In this document: positions 53,181 to 61,838 of the stretch, one piece after another
Layout of the letters: each line of letters starts with the position of its first letter
Numbering within the stretch: the first letter of the stretch is position 1
Assembly: GCA_964540575.1 (NCBI GenBank)
Contig: CAZINI010000003.1
Coordinates: forward strand, 62,001-126,000
Length of the DNA: 64,000 nt
Direction: 5' to 3'
From: UMGS1889 sp964540575
GTDB lineage: Bacteria; Bacillota; Clostridia; Oscillospirales; Ruminococcaceae
Notes under the pieces: model-generated
Database searches by the model: none
What the model was told of the DNA's origin: nothing
Seen by the model: the letters and a program-made list of their open reading frames with translations, nothing else
Translations under genes and position numbers: made by a program

Positions 53181-53187
53181 TAGCTTT

Positions 53188-54987
53188 TCAGTCAATTGCA
53201 TACTTTTGTTTATAGAAAGCGGAAGCGTCCATAAAGCTCTGGTCCTTGCCCTGATGAATGTCCTGAATGTATTCGTGGCGGTTGATGGAATCCTTTTTGA
53301 CGTTGATGCCCATTACATAGACGCCTGCATTGGAACAGTGGTCGGAAATTCTTTCCAGATTTATCAGCATATCAAGGAATACGATGCCCGCATCAACGTT
53401 GCAAAGACCTGTTTTGAGCCTGTCGATATGACGGTTTTTCAGGGTTTCGTTAAGGTAGTCGATGACCTCTTCAAGCGGTTCGATACGCATTGCAACGGTC
53501 ATATCCTTGCTGTCGGCAGCTTCGATAGCCATTGAAATGATCTCCTCGACTGCTTCGGAAATAATTCCAAATTCGGACATAGCCTTTTCGGAGAATTTCA
53601 GCCCCTTGGAATTCAGCTCCTGTGCACTTTCCACGAGATTTATGGCATAGTCGCCGATACGCTCGAACTCGGAGAGTAGGTGGAGCAGGGCAGTTACCAT
53701 ACGGCTTTCGTATTCGGTCAGCTCACAGTCGGTCAGCTTGATAAGGTATGCGTTCAGCTTGTCCTCGGCGGTGTCGATAATGTCCTCACGGGTGAAGATA
53801 TTGTCGACGGTCTTTTGGTCAAATTCGGTGAACAGAGTACGCATTTTCACGAAATTCTGCTTTGCCATTCTGCCCATGGAGATAACGGTTTTCATTGCCT
53901 GCTGGATAGCAAGAGAGGGGGATTTAAGCAGACGGTCGTCCAGATACTGAATGCCGGCTTCTTCTCCCGAAATGTCGTCGTCGGCAGCTTCGCTGTCCTT
54001 GATGGTCTTGCAGGCGAGAAATTCAAGCAGCTTGTGGAAGGGAATGAACACCGCTGTTACCACGATATTGAAAAAGGTGTGGAAGTTTGCGATGCCGCCC
54101 ATATCAATAGTATCGCTCCAGAAGCTGAAGCCGATAAGCCCCTGAATGGTGTATACCACTATGAGGAACAGGATAGTTCCGATAATATTGAAGTAAAGAT
54201 GGACCATTGCAGTCCGCTTTGCGTTTTTGTTTGCACCGATGGAGGAGATAATGGGAACGACACATGTACCGATATTCTGTCCCATAATTATGGGGAATGC
54301 CGAAGAGAAGGTCAGCACGCCTGTGGTGGATATTGCCTGCAAAATTCCCACGGAAGCTGAGGAGCTTTGCAGGATAGCGGTAACTACCGCACCCACTATA
54401 ACTCCGAGGATAGGATTGGAGAGAGAAGCGAAAAGCGTCCTGAATGCGGGAAGCTCCGCAAGGGGGGACACAGAGTCGGTCATTGACAGCATTCCCGTGA
54501 AGAGAATTCCCACGCCCAGCAGAATTTCGCCGGTAGTTTTGCCGTTGTCGCTTCGGGAGATCATAAAGATGATTATGCCGATCACAGAGATGAACGGAGC
54601 AAGGGTGGAGGGGCTGAGCAGGTCAAGCAGAGAGCCGACGCCTGCGTTGTTTTCCAAATCGCCCAGACGAAGTATCTGACCCGTAATGGTCGTACCGATA
54701 TTTGCACCCATAATAACGCCCACAGCCGAGGAAAGCTTAAGTATTCCCGCATTTACCAGACCTACCACTATTACCGTGGTAGCACCCGAGCTTTGCACCG
54801 CCGCCGTAACAAAAGCACCAAGGAGAACGCTTTTGAAAATGTTGTTTGTAAGGCTTTCGAGAATTTTTTCCATTCTGCCGCTGGACAGCTTTTCAAGGCT
54901 GCTGCCAAGCATGGACATTCCGTAGATAAAGAGAGCTATTCCGCCGAACATTCCGATGAAAATTTTCAATAAATCGACGCCGGTCAT
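53188..54987 (-). CDS. Na/phosphate cotransporter family protein (NptA/PNaS)
   Basis: A 599-residue protein. Residues 1-330 form the transporter with the duplicated signature QSS: VQSSGATTVIVVGL (near 64) and LQSSSASVGILQ (near 206). Residues about 350-590 are a cytosolic PhoU-like helical bundle (IGDYAINLVE, LERISDHCSNAG). It couples phosphate uptake to sodium. A single gene with an extended -10 promoter upstream. Confidence 0.93.
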   Translation of the reverse strand: MTGVDLLKIFIGMFGGIALFIYGMSMLGSSLEKLSSGRMEKILESLTNNIFKSVLLGAFVTAAVQSSGATTVIVVGLVNAGILKLSSAVGVIMGANIGTTITGQILRLGDLENNAGVGSLLDLLSPSTLAPFISVIGIIIFMISRSDNGKTTGEILLGVGILFTGMLSMTDSVSPLAELPAFRTLFASLSNPILGVIVGAVVTAILQSSSASVGILQAISTTGVLTFSSAFPIIMGQNIGTCVVPIISSIGANKNAKRTAMVHLYFNIIGTILFLIVVYTIQGLIGFSFWSDTIDMGGIANFHTFFNIVVTAVFIPFHKLLEFLACKTIKDSEAADDDISGEEAGIQYLDDRLLKSPSLAIQQAMKTVISMGRMAKQNFVKMRTLFTEFDQKTVDNIFTREDIIDTAEDKLNAYLIKLTDCELTEYESRMVTALLHLLSEFERIGDYAINLVESAQELNSKGLKFSEKAMSEFGIISEAVEEIISMAIEAADSKDMTVAMRIEPLEEVIDYLNETLKNRHIDRLKTGLCNVDAGIVFLDMLINLERISDHCSNAGVYVMGINVKKDSINRHEYIQDIHQGKDQSFMDASAFYKQKYAID

Positions 54988-55032
54988 ATTTTATCCCCAT
55001 CTTTCAACAATTGATTTTATTCATACAGAATT

Positions 55033-55043
55033 ATTATACCACA
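55033..55043 (-). promoter_or_regulatory. Extended -10 promoter of the Na/Pi gene
   Basis: Minus-strand TATGTGGTATAAT; the -35 position is only T-rich. Confidence 0.6.
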
Positions 55044-55209
55044 TACAGTCCGATAAAAAAACACATATTTTTTTAACATTAGAAGATTAAGAAAAGAATT
55101 ATTTTTATTGCAGACAAAAGTGTAAATTTTTTGTTAAATATTTCAGAAAATGAAAAAATCTGCCCGATAAAATGGTATTATGAACAAAAGAAGGATCGGA
55201 GATGAGGCG

Positions 55210-56247
55210 ATGAAACGGGAAAATATTTCACTTTTGCTGTATACGGCGGCACATTTTGCTGTTGATTTTGCCTGTGCAAATCTGATATTTCGTATAAGCA
55301 ACGGTTTTTACGATGCTGCCCTTCTGATGCTTACATATAATTTCTTCGCCTTTGCAATGCAGCTCCCTCTTGGGATAATCCTCGATAAATGGGGACGGAA
55401 CGCTCTTGCGGCTGCTCTGGGCTGCCTTGTTACGGGGGCTGGGTATCTGTTTGCAAGCTTTCCTATGGCTGCGGCGGTCATATGCGGTCTGGGAAATGCG
55501 GCTTTTCATCTGGGCGGCGGTATTGACGTGCTGAACGGTTCGGAAAAGGCTGCTCCCTCGGGCGTTTTCATATCGTCGGGGGCGGTGGGGCTGTTCCTCG
55601 GGACGCTTTGTGCAAAAAGCGGGGCGGCGGTGTATCTGCCTGTTATTTCCGTTCTGTGCCTGCTGGCGGCAGGCATTGTTCTGCTGAGAAAACGGCTTTA
55701 CGGCGATCTTTCTTCGGAAAATGCGGAGTTTTCTCTGCCCGAAAAAAATGCCGCCTTATGGGGCGGGCTTGTTCTGCTGACGGCGGTGGTTCTGCTGAGA
55801 AGCTTTGCGGGCTTTGGAATGAGCTTTAGCTGGAAAAGCGGCTTCGGTGCGTTTCTTGCGGTCATATGTGCGGCGTCGGGGAAGCTTTTCGGGGGATTTG
55901 CTTCGGACAGGCTGGGCAGCGGGACGGCTTCTGCGGCATCTCTGGGAACGGCGGCTTTGCTCTGCCTTTTCGGGGAAAATATCCTCTGCGGGGCGGCGGC
56001 GATACTGCTGTTTAATATGACTATGCCTGTCACCCTGAGAAAGGCGGCGGACATTTGCAGCGGCTGTAAGGGGTTTTCCTTCGGGCTTATGACCTTCGGA
56101 CTGTTCTGCGGATTTATCCCCGTATATGCGGAAAATTCGGCGTTTTCTCTTAGCCCTGCGGTGCTGTGCGGGCTATGCCTTGCGTCCTTGGGACTGCTTC
56201 TTGCGGCACTTTATCTCATTAAAAGGGGGCGGACGGCTCGGAACTGA
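55210..56247 (+). CDS. Major facilitator superfamily transporter
   Basis: A 345-residue protein with about eleven or twelve hydrophobic helices. It lacks the long central loop and is short for the superfamily. The helix 2-3 region has LGIILDKWGRNALAAALG, the MFS loop. The substrate is unknown. The start at 55210 follows GGAG at eight bases; a Met at 55180 is also possible. The next gene follows after eight bases. Confidence 0.8.
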   Translation: MKRENISLLLYTAAHFAVDFACANLIFRISNGFYDAALLMLTYNFFAFAMQLPLGIILDKWGRNALAAALGCLVTGAGYLFASFPMAAAVICGLGNAAFHLGGGIDVLNGSEKAAPSGVFISSGAVGLFLGTLCAKSGAAVYLPVISVLCLLAAGIVLLRKRLYGDLSSENAEFSLPEKNAALWGGLVLLTAVVLLRSFAGFGMSFSWKSGFGAFLAVICAASGKLFGGFASDRLGSGTASAASLGTAALLCLFGENILCGAAAILLFNMTMPVTLRKAADICSGCKGFSFGLMTFGLFCGFIPVYAENSAFSLSPAVLCGLCLASLGLLLAALYLIKRGRTARN

Positions 56248-56255
56248 TATTTCCT

Positions 56256-56576
56256 ATGAGCATTTCCCTTATTCTGACGGTTGCTCTGGAGCTTTCGGCG
56301 GCAGCTGTTCTCGGCATTCGGGGACGTGACCTGCTGCTGACGGTCATTGTCAACATACTGACAAATCCTGCGGTAAATGCGGCTTATTACATATTATTGG
56401 GTACAACTGTGTTATATCCGCCGATGATAAAGGCAGTTCTGGAAATATCTGCTGTTGCCGCCGAATGGCTGATATATCGTAAATACGGCGAAAATATCAA
56501 GCGACCTCTGCTGTTGTCCATAGGTCTGAATGGCTTTTCATTCTTTTCGGGAATGTTGATAAACAAATTAATTTAG
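56256..56576 (+). CDS. Small integral membrane protein
   Basis: A 106-residue protein with three to four hydrophobic helices and an NPAVNAAYY motif after the first loop. Not recognised as a named family. Its position directly between the MFS gene and an envelope protein, with 8 and 11 base gaps, suggests one operon. Confidence 0.7.
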   Translation: MSISLILTVALELSAAAVLGIRGRDLLLTVIVNILTNPAVNAAYYILLGTTVLYPPMIKAVLEISAVAAEWLIYRKYGENIKRPLLLSIGLNGFSFFSGMLINKLI

Positions 56577-56587
56577 GAGGAATTATT

Positions 56588-57475
56588 ATGAAATTCAAAA
56601 AGCTTTTATCTGCACTGATAGGTGCGGCAGCTGCGGCTGCAATGGCGGTCACGGCTTCTGCCGATGTTATCTGGGAACCGTATGAGAGCGATTTTTACAC
56701 GAAGTATCAGGAGGACGCCGAGTATTACTACAATGCCAGACAGTTCGTTTCCGATGTCGATGTAGATATTTACGATGAACCGTATAAGAATGTCAAGAGC
56801 GTTCTGAAGGCGGGGACACCTCAGTATGTCAGCCTTGTTATCACCGATGATGACGGTTCACGCTGGGGATCGTTCTGGTATTCGGACGGCAATTCGGGTT
56901 TTGATGCGTGGATATGCCTTGACGGTATGTCGCTGGTTTATGACAGCACGGAGTTCCTCAAGGATCACGAGGGCGAATTTACGGAGTATAACGGCGAACT
57001 GTCGGGCGAAAACTCTGAAGGCAAGTCCGTTTACTACTGGAAATATCCCGGTTCCTCTGAGATAGTTTTTTCGGATTATTTCAGAGAGGATCTCGAGAGT
57101 TATTTTAGTAAGGTTTACAAGGACGAGCGTGGAAGCTGGGGTTATATCGGCTATATGATGGGTCAGCGTGATGTTTGGGTATATCTGGATGACCCCACAA
57201 ATCCCGCTCCCGAAAAGCTTGCGGATATTTTGGCACAGTCCGACACTATTGTTACGATTTCGTCCGAGAATACCGAGTCTGCTTTAGATGAAACGGCGGT
57301 TACGACCGTAAAGTCCGAGCCTGTGTCCGAGGAGGTCACTTCGGAAAATCCGCCGACTGAGGATAAGACTTCCGCTTATCTTCCCGCTGTGATAATGGCT
57401 GCTTCCGCCGCTGCGATTGCTGCTGTATGCCTTGCTGTTTTCGGCAGGAAGAAAAACAGCAATACCGACAAATAA
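56588..57475 (+). CDS. Exported membrane-anchored protein, SH3-like
   Basis: A 295-residue protein with a signal peptide (MKFKKLLSALIG to TASADV), an aromatic- and acid-rich outside domain, a Ser/Thr/Glu linker and a C-terminal membrane helix followed by GRKKNSN. Residues about 45-105 (VDVDIYDEPYKNVKSVLKAG, WGSFWY) look like a bacterial SH3 fold. No LPXTG motif is present. The function is unknown. AGGAGGA precedes the start. Confidence 0.78.
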   Translation: MKFKKLLSALIGAAAAAAMAVTASADVIWEPYESDFYTKYQEDAEYYYNARQFVSDVDVDIYDEPYKNVKSVLKAGTPQYVSLVITDDDGSRWGSFWYSDGNSGFDAWICLDGMSLVYDSTEFLKDHEGEFTEYNGELSGENSEGKSVYYWKYPGSSEIVFSDYFREDLESYFSKVYKDERGSWGYIGYMMGQRDVWVYLDDPTNPAPEKLADILAQSDTIVTISSENTESALDETAVTTVKSEPVSEEVTSENPPTEDKTSAYLPAVIMAASAAAIAAVCLAVFGRKKNSNTDK

Positions 57476-57482
57476 ACCGTTT

Positions 57483-57527
57483 AGCCGCATATTTCCCTGT
57501 TATCGGCGGGAAAATATGCGGCTTTTT
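57483..57527 (+). terminator. Terminator after the exported protein gene
   Basis: A stem of about 15 base pairs (57483-57497 with 57508-57523, one bulge) followed by TTTTT. Confidence 0.9.
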
Positions 57528-57566
57528 CATTCTTGAAAAAAATTTCAGAAAAAACCTAAAAGCCTA

Positions 57567-57619
57567 TTGACAAGGTAGGAAAAATGTGCTATTATAATAC
57601 CAACCTACTTGATAGATAT
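57567..57619 (+). promoter_or_regulatory. cysK promoter with a possible Rrf2 operator
   Basis: TTGACA (57567-57572), 17 bases, TATTAT (57590-57595). An inverted pair, AAGGTAGG (57572-57579) and CCAACCTACTTG (57600-57611), brackets the -10, a layout like CymR/IscR sites. Confidence 0.6.
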
Positions 57620-57649
57620 GCAAATAAACATTCAGAAGGAGAGATACTT

Positions 57650-58582
57650 ATGTCAAAAATTTATACATCTGCCGATCAGCTTATCGGAAAAACCCCGCTG
57701 CTTGAACTTTCCAACATTGAAAAGGAGCTTGGTCTGAAGGCTAAGCTGCTGGCAAAGCTGGAATATTTCAATCCCGCCGGCTCTGTTAAGGACAGAGTTG
57801 CAAAGGCTATGATCGACGATGCGGAGAAGAGCGGCAAACTGAAGCCCACTTCGGTCATCATTGAGCCTACTTCGGGAAATACGGGTATCGGTCTGGCTGC
57901 TGTTGCGGCGGCTAGAGGGTACAGGATAATCATCGTTATGCCCGAAACTATGTCCATCGAACGCCGACAGCTGATGAAGGCTTACGGTGCCGAGCTGGTG
58001 CTTTCCGAAGGTGCAAAGGGTATGAAGGGTGCAATCGCAAAGGCTGAGGAGCTTGCGGCTGAGATACCCGACAGCTTTATTCCGTCTCAGTTTACAAATC
58101 CCGCAAATCCCAAGGCACATTTTGAGACTACGGGCCCCGAAATTTTCGAGGACACAGACGGAAATGTGGATATTTTCGTTGCGGGCGTCGGCACAGGCGG
58201 AACTGTTACGGGTATCGGCGAATATCTGAAATCCAAGAACCCGAATGTGAAGATAGTTGCCGTTGAGCCTGCTTCCTCGGCGGTGCTTTCCACAGGCGTT
58301 GCGGGACCTCATAAGATACAGGGTATCGGTGCGGGCTTTGTTCCCGAGGTGCTCAATACCAAAATTTACGATGAGATCATTCCCGTTGTCAACGAGGACG
58401 CATTCAGCACCGGAAAGCTTATCGGAAGAAGCGAAGGCGTACTTGTGGGAATTTCCTCGGGTGCGGCTGCATGGGCTGCTATTGAGCTGGCAAAGCGTCC
58501 CGAAAATGAGGGCAAGAACATTGTCGTTCTGCTGCCCGATACAGGCGACAGATACCTTTCTACGGCACTTTTTGCCGATTAA
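57650..58582 (+). CDS. cysK: Cysteine synthase A (O-acetylserine sulfhydrylase)
   Basis: A 310-residue PLP enzyme making cysteine from O-acetylserine and sulfide. The PLP lysine is in NPAGSVKDRVAK, the substrate loop is TSGNTGIG, and the phosphate loop is GTGGTVTG. The start at 57650 (MSKIYTSADQL) has AGAAGGAGAG upstream; an earlier in-frame Met lies inside the promoter. An Rrf2 regulator gene follows. Confidence 0.96.
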   Translation: MSKIYTSADQLIGKTPLLELSNIEKELGLKAKLLAKLEYFNPAGSVKDRVAKAMIDDAEKSGKLKPTSVIIEPTSGNTGIGLAAVAAARGYRIIIVMPETMSIERRQLMKAYGAELVLSEGAKGMKGAIAKAEELAAEIPDSFIPSQFTNPANPKAHFETTGPEIFEDTDGNVDIFVAGVGTGGTVTGIGEYLKSKNPNVKIVAVEPASSAVLSTGVAGPHKIQGIGAGFVPEVLNTKIYDEIIPVVNEDAFSTGKLIGRSEGVLVGISSGAAAWAAIELAKRPENEGKNIVVLLPDTGDRYLSTALFAD

Positions 58583-58606
58583 CTAAATCTCCGAGCGGAC
58601 GAGATA

Positions 58607-58637
58607 CCGCCGCCTGTTGTGTCAGACGGCGGATTTT
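58607..58637 (+). terminator. Weak hairpin between cysK and the Rrf2 gene
   Basis: CCGCCG (58607-58612) pairs with CGGCGG (58627-58632), followed by ATTTTT. It may attenuate read-through into the regulator gene. Confidence 0.5.
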
Positions 58638-58661
58638 TCGGCTTGAAAAGAGGTGCTTATT

Positions 58662-59090
58662 ATGATGATCTCCACAAGAGGGAGATATGCTCTGCGTGTG
58701 ATGATAGATCTTGCCGAACATGACAACGGCGGCTATATACCGATGAAGGACGTTGCTGACAGGCAGGAGCTTTCGCTGAAATATTTGGAGAGGATACTGC
58801 CCGTGCTGACCAAAAATAAGCTTGTTGCGGGCGTTCACGGAAAGGGCGGCGGCTATCGGCTGAACAGGCGTCCGGAGGAATACACAGTCGGGGAGATACT
58901 GCGGCTTACGGAGGGAAATCTTGCTCCAGTGTCCTGTCTGGAGTGCGGTGCGGAGCCGTGTCCCCGTGTTTCCGAGTGCCGCACCCTGAAAATGTGGACG
59001 GATTTTTATAATATGACAAACAAGTATTTTGACGGTATCACCATTGCCGACCTTATGCGGTCGGAGGGTTCTGGGGATTATGTTATTTGA
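58662..59090 (+). CDS. Rrf2-family transcriptional regulator
   Basis: A 142-residue winged-helix regulator starting MMISTRGRYALRVM, with GGYRLNRRPEEYTVGEIL in the wing. Four cysteines (SCLECGAEPCPRVSEC, about 90-105) suggest an iron-sulfur cluster, as in IscR. Its place after cysK fits control of cysteine synthesis. AAAGAGG lies eight bases before the ATG. Confidence 0.92.
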   Translation: MMISTRGRYALRVMIDLAEHDNGGYIPMKDVADRQELSLKYLERILPVLTKNKLVAGVHGKGGGYRLNRRPEEYTVGEILRLTEGNLAPVSCLECGAEPCPRVSECRTLKMWTDFYNMTNKYFDGITIADLMRSEGSGDYVI

Positions 59091-59102
59091 TTTTTTATGT
59101 GG

Positions 59103-59149
59103 AAATGCTCTTTCGGCGGGTTTTTCGTTCTGCCGAAAGAGCATTTTTT
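59103..59149 (+). terminator. Terminator after the Rrf2 gene
   Basis: A perfect 15-base stem (59103-59117 with 59132-59146), 14-base loop and T-run. Confidence 0.94.
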
Positions 59150-59250
59150 GTTTGCAGTCAAACGAATACAGTACAGTGGAATAGTTTGTGCATTGTTAAA
59201 TATCAACAAAAATTCTCTAATAAAATTTACACCGAAATTACGAAACCATA

Positions 59251-59279
59251 TAGACAAGCCGTCAAAAAAATTGTATAAT
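59251..59279 (+). promoter_or_regulatory. Promoter of the fucose operon
   Basis: TAGACA (59251-59256), 17 bases, TATAAT (59274-59279). Confidence 0.75.
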
Positions 59280-59361
59280 ATATACATACGGCAAATGTGT
59301 TGTAAAAGTATTTTTGTGAAGATTGTTTGCCGTTGAATTTTAGGAATTGAGGAATAGTCCC

Positions 59362-60051
59362 ATGAATGAGAAAGAGATCAAGGAGCAGATGTGCGATGTC
59401 TGCCATAAAATGTGGCAGCTGGGCTGGGTCGCCGCCAATGACGGAAATGTGTCCGTTAAGCTGGACGACAACACATTTCTTGCCACTCCCACAGGCATCA
59501 GCAAAAGCTTCATCACACCCGAAAAAATTGTCAAGATAAACGCTGAAGGTGAAGTTCTTGAAGCTGAAAACGGTTACAGACCGTCCTCGGAGATAAAGAT
59601 GCACCTCCGCTGCTACAAGGAACGTCCCGATGTGGGCGGCGTTGTTCACGCTCATCCCCCGACGGCTACGGGATATGCGGTGGCTAACAAAGCGTTGGAC
59701 GGCTACACTATGATAGAGGCAGTAATTGCGGTGGGAAGCGTCCCCGTGACACCATACGGAACGCCGTCTACATATGAAGTCCCCGAGGCTATCGCACCAT
59801 ATCTCAAGGAACACGATGTAATGCTTTTGCAAAATCACGGTGCACTTACTGTCGGTGCAGACCTGCTGACGGCATACTATCGAATGGAAACGCTGGAGCT
59901 GTTTGCGAAAATATCCCTGACCGCTCATCTGCTGGGCGGAGAGAGGGAAATTTCCCGTGAAAATATCGACCGCCTTTGCAAAATGCGTGAGAATTACAAG
60001 GTTACGGGAAATCACCCCGGATATAAAAAGTATCCTTATGGGGACAAGTAG
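59362..60051 (+). CDS. fucA: Class II aldolase, probable L-fuculose-phosphate aldolase
   Basis: A 229-residue zinc aldolase. The zinc histidines are in VVHAHPPTATGYAV and LQNHGALT, and the substrate-binding stretch is SSEIKMHLRCY. It would cleave fuculose-1-phosphate to dihydroxyacetone phosphate and L-lactaldehyde. The ATG at 59362 has GAGGAA eight bases upstream. Fucose rather than rhamnose use is inferred from fucU downstream. Confidence 0.88.
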   Translation: MNEKEIKEQMCDVCHKMWQLGWVAANDGNVSVKLDDNTFLATPTGISKSFITPEKIVKINAEGEVLEAENGYRPSSEIKMHLRCYKERPDVGGVVHAHPPTATGYAVANKALDGYTMIEAVIAVGSVPVTPYGTPSTYEVPEAIAPYLKEHDVMLLQNHGALTVGADLLTAYYRMETLELFAKISLTAHLLGGEREISRENIDRLCKMRENYKVTGNHPGYKKYPYGDK

Positions 60052-60057
60052 GCGTAA

Positions 60058-60572
60058 ATGTGGAGAGTGGAAAGTGAAAAGTGAAATTTTTGCTTCTGCT
60101 TAGATATTGGTGTTGTGCTGATATGGTAAATAGAAATGTTGCAATGGATAAAAGCAAGAGATTTGCTATCCGCATTGTTAATATGTATAAGTATCTTTCC
60201 TCTGAAAAGAATGAGTACATATTGTCAAAGCAGGCTTTAAGAAGCGGAACTAGTATCGGTGCAAACATTGCTGAAGCAGAATGTGCTATAAGCAGAAATG
60301 ATTTTTTGAGCAAGCTGTATATTGCATTAAAGGAATGTAACGAAACTTCATACTGGCTGGAATTGCTTCACGAAACTGATTATCTTGATGATGACATGTT
60401 TGAAAGCATTTTCAATGACTGTCAGGAGCTAAAAAGAATTCTTTCTGCTTCGACCAAGACAATGAAAACCCGATTTCCATAATCCGCATTTTTACGGTAA
60501 ATAATGAAACTATTTGGAAATGTGAAAGCGTTTGGTGAAAAAAATTCACTCTTCACTTTTCACTTTCCACAT
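60058..60572. repeat. Inverted repeats flanking the four-helix-bundle gene
   Basis: GTGGAAAGTGAAAAGTGAA at 60067-60085 is repeated exactly, inverted, at 60552-60570, within longer imperfect copies (60058-60091, 60538-60572). They bracket one small gene and interrupt the fucA-fucO spacing. Confidence 0.85.
60123..60482 (+). CDS. Four-helix-bundle protein (S23/intervening-sequence family)
   Basis: A 119-residue all-helical protein with family landmarks DKSKRFAIRIVNMYKYL, RSGTSIGANIAEAE and the acidic-aromatic ETSYWLELL. These proteins were first found in 23S rRNA intervening sequences and are related to Avd of diversity-generating retroelements. The function is unknown. The start is uncertain (60123 or 60144) because no ribosome site is visible. 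The gene is more AT-rich than the fuc genes around it. Confidence 0.85.
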   Translation: MVNRNVAMDKSKRFAIRIVNMYKYLSSEKNEYILSKQALRSGTSIGANIAEAECAISRNDFLSKLYIALKECNETSYWLELLHETDYLDDDMFESIFNDCQELKRILSASTKTMKTRFP

Positions 60573-60594
60573 TAAATAAAAGGAGTTGTTTTAA

Positions 60595-61740
60595 ATGAAC
60601 AGATTTATTCTCAACGAAACCTCTTACCACGGTGCGGGTGCTATCGCTGCTATCGCCGATGAAGCAAAGGGCAGGGGCTTTAAGAAGGCTCTGGTATGCT
60701 CCGACCCCGATCTTGTTAAGTTCGGCGTGACCAAGAAGGTCACCGATGTTCTGGACGGTGCGGGACTGGCTTATGAGCTTTATTCCAATATCAAGCCAAA
60801 CCCCACTATCGAGAATGTTCAGTCGGGCGTTGAAGCGTTTAAGGCAGCAGGTGCGGATTACCTTATCGCTATCGGCGGCGGCTCGTCTATGGACACTGCC
60901 AAGGCTGTTGGTATCATCATCACAAACCCCGAATTTGCCGATGTAAGAAGCCTTGAAGGCGTTGCGGACACCAAGAACAAGTGCGTTCCCATTCTTGCTG
61001 TCCCCACTACCGCAGGTACTGCTGCTGAGGTTACTATCAACTATGTTATCACCGATGCGGAGAAGAACAGAAAGATGGTTTGCGTTGACCCCCACGATAT
61101 TCCCGTAGTTGCTTTCGTTGACCCCGATATGATGGAGTCTATGCCCAAGGGTCTTACCGCCGCAACAGGTATGGACGCTCTCACACACGCTATCGAGGGC
61201 TACATAACTAAGGGTGCATGGGAGCTTTCGGATATGTTCCATCTCAAGGCTATCGAAATAATCGCACGTTCACTGAGAGATGCGGTCGCAAACACCAAGC
61301 AGGGCCGTGCTGATATGGCTCTCGGTCAGTATGTTGCAGGAATGGGCTTCTCAAACGTTGGTCTGGGAATAGTTCACTCTATGGCTCACCCTCTCGGTGC
61401 ACTTTATGATACTCCTCACGGCGTTGCAAACGCTATCATTCTGCCTACCGTTATGGAGTACAACGCTCCCGCAACAGGCGAAAAGTACCGTGAAATTGCC
61501 CGTGCTATGGGCGTTCAGGGCGTTGATGCTATGTCGCAGGAGGAATACAGGAAGGCAGCTATCGACGCTGTTAAGCAGCTTTCCGTTGATGTTGGAATCC
61601 CCGCCGACCTTAAGGCTATCGTTAAGCCCGAGGACTTAGATTTCCTGTCACAGTCTGCTTATGATGACGCTTGCCGTCCCGGAAATCCCCGTGATACTTC
61701 CGTTGAGGAGATCAAGGAGCTTTACAAATCACTTATGTGA
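60595..61740 (+). CDS. fucO: Iron-containing alcohol dehydrogenase, probable lactaldehyde reductase
   Basis: A 381-residue enzyme reducing L-lactaldehyde to 1,2-propanediol with NADH. The cofactor motif is IGGGSSMDTAKAVG, and the iron histidines are in DALTHAIEGY, HSMAHPLGAL and YDTPHGVANAI. AAAAGGAG precedes the start. This step disposes of reducing power from fucose. Confidence 0.92.
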   Translation: MNRFILNETSYHGAGAIAAIADEAKGRGFKKALVCSDPDLVKFGVTKKVTDVLDGAGLAYELYSNIKPNPTIENVQSGVEAFKAAGADYLIAIGGGSSMDTAKAVGIIITNPEFADVRSLEGVADTKNKCVPILAVPTTAGTAAEVTINYVITDAEKNRKMVCVDPHDIPVVAFVDPDMMESMPKGLTAATGMDALTHAIEGYITKGAWELSDMFHLKAIEIIARSLRDAVANTKQGRADMALGQYVAGMGFSNVGLGIVHSMAHPLGALYDTPHGVANAIILPTVMEYNAPATGEKYREIARAMGVQGVDAMSQEEYRKAAIDAVKQLSVDVGIPADLKAIVKPEDLDFLSQSAYDDACRPGNPRDTSVEEIKELYKSLM

Positions 61741-61771
61741 TTTTCCACTGATGTAATTGCAATTAATGCAT

Positions 61772-61808
61772 TCTATGCCGCAATCCGTGCAGCTTTTTGT
61801 GCGGGTTG
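61772..61808 (+). other. Imperfect hairpin between fucO and the HAD gene
   Basis: CGCAATCCGTGCA and TGCGGGTTGCG can pair around a T-rich loop. No T-tract follows. Confidence 0.45.
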
Positions 61809-61838
61809 CGTGCGTATTTTTTGAAAGAGGGGATCTTG

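Noticed and set aside
60523..60536. cre-like catabolite site TGAAAGCGTTTGGT before fucO
   Set aside because: Only the left half matches the consensus, and the HPr in this window could not form HPr-Ser-P.
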